From Lacrimispora saccharolytica (GTDB lineage: Bacteria > Bacillota > Clostridia > Lachnospirales > Lachnospiraceae), in assembly GCA_021531795.1 (NCBI GenBank), contig JADYUL010000001.1:372001-436000 (forward strand): a stretch of DNA of 64,000 nucleotides. The letters are read 5' to 3'. The position numbers and the translations under genes are program-made. Numbering within the stretch: position 1 is the stretch's first letter; the number at the start of each line of letters is the position of its first letter. Positions 60,846-64,000 of the stretch are shown here, in pieces. The notes below the pieces were generated by a model that saw nothing but the letters and a program-made list of their open reading frames with translations, did no database searches and was not told the DNA's origin.

Positions 60846-62309
60846 ATGAGTGAGATGCTAGAAAAAGCTAGAAAGTATGAAATTGAAGAAAGCATAAAAA
60901 TAGCACAAGATAACAGACCGGTATATCATTTCTCAAATCCGGTTGGCTGGATGAATGATCCTAATGGTTTTTCTGACTATAAAGGGGAACATCACTTATT
61001 CTTTCAGTATTATCCTTATGCAACACATTGGGATTCTATGCATTGGGGACATGCAAAAAGTACAGATTTCATCAAGTGGGAATACATTCCGGTAGCATTG
61101 GCTCCAGACCAGGACTATGACAAGCTTGGTGTATTTTCCGGTAGTGCCATTGAAGATGGAGATAAGCAAATATTGATTTATACAGGTGTAGCAGAGAAAG
61201 TAGTTGAAAATGGCGAAAAGTGTATATGTCAGAATCAATGCATTGCGATAGGAAATGGTGTTGACTATAATAAAATTGTAAATAACCCGGTTGTGACTGC
61301 GAATATGTTGCCCAAAGGAAGTAGTTTGGAAGATTTCAGGGATCCGAAAATATGGAAGGAAGATGGCAAATACTATATGGTTGCCGGAAGTCGCCATAGT
61401 GACGGAAGTGGTCAAATTGCGTTGTTCTGTGCAGAACAATTAGAAAAATGGGAGTTTGCCGGAATTTTAGATCGCAGTGAAAATAAGATTGGAAGAATGT
61501 GGGAATGTCCGGATTTTTATCCTTTAGGCGGAAAACAGATTTTGATGATTTCACCACAGGAAATGGAAGCAGAAGGATTGGAATTTCATAATGGTAACAA
61601 CACAGCATTTTTGATTGGAAATTTTGACAAGGAAAATCTGAAGTTTACAAGAGAAAAAATACAGTGTGTTGATTATGGACTGGATTTTTATGCACCACAG
61701 ACTATGGAGACAGAGGATGGAAGAAGGATTTTGATTGGCTGGATGCAGTCATGGGATAATCCTATGTATCCTGATTCTCAACGTTTTTCAGGTATGATGA
61801 CAATTCCAAGAGAGTTATCAATGAAGGGTGGAAGAATTTGTCAGTTGCCTGTGCATGAGCTTGAGAATTATCGTAGCAATGTTATAAGATACAATAATGT
61901 TTGTATTCACGAAGAGACAGAATTGAAAGGTATTAGTGGAAGAAGTATTGACCTACAGATAGCTCTTAAAGGAAATGAATATGGAAAATTTAGAATGAAG
62001 CTGGCTGCAGATGAAAGGCATTATTCAGAAGTAATCTATGACAGGGATGAAAAAACACTTACCTTTGATCGTACCCATTCCGGTTTCAAGAAAGATGCAA
62101 TAAGCACACGCAGTATGTATGTCTCAGAGAAAAAAGATGTGATAAATCTTAGAATTTTAGTAGACAGATTTTCCGTGGAGATATTCGTAAATGATGGGGA
62201 ACAGGTAATGACCTCACTGATTTATACACCGGTAGATGCTTCCGGAATTAGTTTTGCAAGTAATGGAAAGACATATTTGGATGTAACCAAATATGATATT
62301 GAGGCGTAA
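60846..62309 (+). CDS. Glycoside hydrolase family 32 (sucrose-6-phosphate hydrolase type)
   Basis: The 487-residue protein has the five-bladed GH32 domain with the nucleophile in GWMNDPNGF, FSGSA, FRDPKIW (the RDP motif) and WECPDFYPL (the acid/base Glu), then a beta-sandwich domain with VDRFSVEIFVNDGEQVMTSL. It cleaves sucrose or sucrose 6-phosphate to a glucose unit and fructose. There is no signal peptide, so it acts inside the cell. ATG 60846 follows GTGGGAGTG. The fructokinase gene follows after five bases. No transporter is nearby. Confidence 0.94.
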   Translation: MSEMLEKARKYEIEESIKIAQDNRPVYHFSNPVGWMNDPNGFSDYKGEHHLFFQYYPYATHWDSMHWGHAKSTDFIKWEYIPVALAPDQDYDKLGVFSGSAIEDGDKQILIYTGVAEKVVENGEKCICQNQCIAIGNGVDYNKIVNNPVVTANMLPKGSSLEDFRDPKIWKEDGKYYMVAGSRHSDGSGQIALFCAEQLEKWEFAGILDRSENKIGRMWECPDFYPLGGKQILMISPQEMEAEGLEFHNGNNTAFLIGNFDKENLKFTREKIQCVDYGLDFYAPQTMETEDGRRILIGWMQSWDNPMYPDSQRFSGMMTIPRELSMKGGRICQLPVHELENYRSNVIRYNNVCIHEETELKGISGRSIDLQIALKGNEYGKFRMKLAADERHYSEVIYDRDEKTLTFDRTHSGFKKDAISTRSMYVSEKKDVINLRILVDRFSVEIFVNDGEQVMTSLIYTPVDASGISFASNGKTYLDVTKYDIEA

Positions 62310-62314
62310 AGTAT

Positions 62315-63274
62315 ATGGAAAAATATGATGTCGTAGCAATGGGTGAATTACTCATTGACTTTACACAAAATGGATATAGTGAACAGGGAAATCCGATTTT
62401 TGAAGCGAATCCGGGAGGAGCTCCATGTAATGTGCTCGCCATGTTGCAAAAGCTGGGAAGGAAAACGGCTTTTATTGGTAAAGTCGGTCAGGATGGTTTT
62501 GGATTACAGTTGGAGAAAGCATTAAAAGAAACTGGAATTTCAACAGAAGGTTTGTGTTTTGATAAGGAAGTACATACAACTTTGGCAGTTGTACAAAAGA
62601 AAGAAGATGGAGACAGGGATTTTTCATTTTATAGAAACCCTGGAGCAGATATCATGATGAGCAAGGAGGAAGTAAGGGACGATTTAATTCAAAGTGCAAA
62701 AATCTTTCATTTCGGTTCATTATCGCTTACAGATGAACCTGTTAGAACCGCAACTCAAAATGCTGTTTCAGTTGCAGAGAAGGCAGGTATTTGGATTTCC
62801 TATGATCCAAACTTAAGAAAACCTTTATGGAAGAGTGAGAAAGAGGCAAAGGAGCAGATTTGTTATGGTCTGAAGCATTGCCACATTTTAAAGATATCTG
62901 ATGATGAGTTGATATGGCTTACAGGAGAACAGGATTATAATAGAGCAGTAGAAAAGCTAAGAACAGAGTTTCCCATTCCGTTGATTCTTTTATCAATGGG
63001 TAAAGAAGGAAGTCGTGCTTATTGCGGCAACCAAATGGCAGAAATGACACCATTTTTAAATCCAAATACAATTGAAACGACTGGTGCAGGTGATACTTTT
63101 ATGGGATGTATGTTACATCAGATTCTATTGAAGGGATATCAGAATCTGAGCAAACAGGATATGGAAGAGATGCTTGAGTTTGCGAATGCAGCAGCATCAA
63201 TTATTACAACCAGAAGAGGTGCTCTTCGGGTGATGCCTGAACAAGCAGAAATCGAGGAAATACTAAAAAGATAG
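62315..63274 (+). CDS. PfkB-family fructokinase
   Basis: The 319-residue sugar kinase has the PfkB start (VVAMGELLIDF), GGAPCNVLAMLQKLG, and the catalytic TTGAGDTFMGCML. Placed after the GH32 gene, it most likely phosphorylates the fructose released from sucrose. The family length is normal. It has a coupled start five bases after the upstream stop. Confidence 0.93.
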   Translation: MEKYDVVAMGELLIDFTQNGYSEQGNPIFEANPGGAPCNVLAMLQKLGRKTAFIGKVGQDGFGLQLEKALKETGISTEGLCFDKEVHTTLAVVQKKEDGDRDFSFYRNPGADIMMSKEEVRDDLIQSAKIFHFGSLSLTDEPVRTATQNAVSVAEKAGIWISYDPNLRKPLWKSEKEAKEQICYGLKHCHILKISDDELIWLTGEQDYNRAVEKLRTEFPIPLILLSMGKEGSRAYCGNQMAEMTPFLNPNTIETTGAGDTFMGCMLHQILLKGYQNLSKQDMEEMLEFANAAASIITTRRGALRVMPEQAEIEEILKR

Positions 63275-63283
63275 CATGACAGA

Positions 63284-63352
63284 AACTCCGACTATGAATA
63301 CGGTATCTCAATTACTGTCGGAGATAATGTGTGGATAGGCGGAAGCAGATAA
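63284..63352 (+). pseudogene. Fragment of a hexapeptide-repeat acetyltransferase
   Basis: The frame reads YGISITVGDNVWIGGSR and stops, matching the GDNVWIGG turn of maltose/galactoside O-acetyltransferases. Only about 22 residues are left. Confidence 0.5.
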
Positions 63353-63390
63353 TCTTAAAATCATATGTTTTAAGGTTATCTGCTTTTTTT
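63345..63390 (+). terminator. Terminator of the sucrose genes
   Basis: GCAGATAATCTTAAAA pairs with TTTTAAGGTTATCTGC (one G-T pair) across a seven-base loop, followed by seven T. Confidence 0.92.
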
Positions 63391-63541
63391 ACATCATTTT
63401 TACACATGGTTACTATTCTTACAGAATTGTTTATTTGTGCTTATTTGTAGCTTAGTTGTAAAACATTGTATATAATGAAGCAAACATGACATACAGATGT
63501 CGTGTTGTGGATGTTAGAATACATCAGGAAGTGAAAGCGAT

Positions 63542-64000
63542 ATGAAAATAGATAGACTTATTGGGATTCTTTCTATTCTATTACAGAAAGAAAAGGTGAC
63601 TGCCCCGGAACTGGCACAAGTGTTTGAAGTTTCAAAAAGAACAATTAATAGAGATATTGATGATCTTTGCAGAGCTGGAATTCCGATTGTTACATCACAG
63701 GGGACCGGTGGTGGAATCAGCATAATGGATGGATACAGAATGGATAGGACGATTCTCTCATCTAAAGATATGCAAATGATTATGGCTGGACTTCGAAGCT
63801 TGGATAGTGTGAGCGGCAGTCATTATTATGGTCAGCTTATGGAGAAAATCAAGGCTGGTTCCACAGAGTTTGTCAGTGGTTCAGAATCAATTCTTATTGA
63901 TTTATCTTCCTGGAATAAGGATTCTATATCACCTAAAATCGAACTGATACAGGATGCAATTGAACTTGGAAGAATATTGAAATTTGAGTATTATGCACCA
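63542..64000 (+). CDS. HTH/WYL-domain regulator, cut by the window edge
   Basis: ATG 63542 follows AGGAAG. The 153 visible residues begin with a winged helix of the HTH_11/YafY type (MKIDRLIGILSILLQKEKVT, APELAQVFEVSKRTINRDID, GGGISIMDGYRMD) and a linking helical region, and run into the beginning of the WYL domain (IELGRILKFEYYAP). WYL domains bind ligands such as nucleotides or single-stranded nucleic acid. The rest lies beyond the window. It is unlikely to belong to the sucrose genes because a terminator lies between. Confidence 0.9.
   Translation, partial: MKIDRLIGILSILLQKEKVTAPELAQVFEVSKRTINRDIDDLCRAGIPIVTSQGTGGGISIMDGYRMDRTILSSKDMQMIMAGLRSLDSVSGSHYYGQLMEKIKAGSTEFVSGSESILIDLSSWNKDSISPKIELIQDAIELGRILKFEYYAP

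Overview
The window reads as a chromosomal segment of a low-to-moderate GC Clostridia, most likely a Lachnospiraceae gut commensal. This is inferred from gene content and order: an ispF-cysE-cysS-mrnC-rlmB-sigH block, PolC-type polymerase, class III fructose-bisphosphatase, a sporulation-type sigma-H factor, DUF1836 and YerC regulators and Shine-Dalgarno-rich starts. The species cannot be named from the sequence alone.

Layout. 1-1143 is the decayed end of a type II-A CRISPR-Cas locus: the cas9 3' end runs straight into a csn2 remnant with cas1 and cas2 missing, followed by a leader and a short array of five full repeats, a truncated sixth and five spacers. 1227-2958 holds a DUF3990/DUF3791 pair bracketed by a 45-bp direct repeat, then three small unknown genes. 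2977-8187 is a TetR-controlled MMPL exporter and heptad-repeat lipoprotein module with three matching operators. 8783-11068 is a DNA-repair-like radical SAM pair with a LexA-type box inside its promoter. 11122-14440 (minus strand) encodes a DUF362 ferredoxin, MntP, TraX and a membrane-anchored XRE regulator.

14619-50808 is mostly conserved backbone: DegV; isoprenoid, cysteine and translation genes; sigma-H; a tRNA-Thr; a Ser/Thr kinase and PP2C phosphatase pair; IspG; PolC; an FchA/FolD folate pair in which FolD has lost its catalytic lysine; a class A PBP; MgtE behind an unusual leader with a small upstream ORF; TypA; DapA; Fbp; a eukaryote-type HisA; a degenerate M23 protein with a bactofilin; an SPFH/zinc-ribbon protein; PcrA; and RlmD.

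50752-60300 is an AT-rich accessory island beginning inside the rlmD 3' end. A 24-bp piece of rlmD is repeated about 1.07 kb downstream and degenerate copies of the same C-terminal motif recur at about 57.0 and 59.8 kb, which suggests repeated integration at this site. The island carries an Lsa-like ABC-F gene with an attenuator leader, PadR/DUF2812, two HTH plus KilA-N units and a third KilA-N piece fused to an IS66-type ORF, a long-hairpin (MITE-like) element, DUF1349 plus Fic, a candidate structured RNA, and several gene fragments. 60315-63274 carries a GNAT gene and a sucrose-use pair (GH32 hydrolase and fructokinase). The window ends inside a WYL-type regulator.
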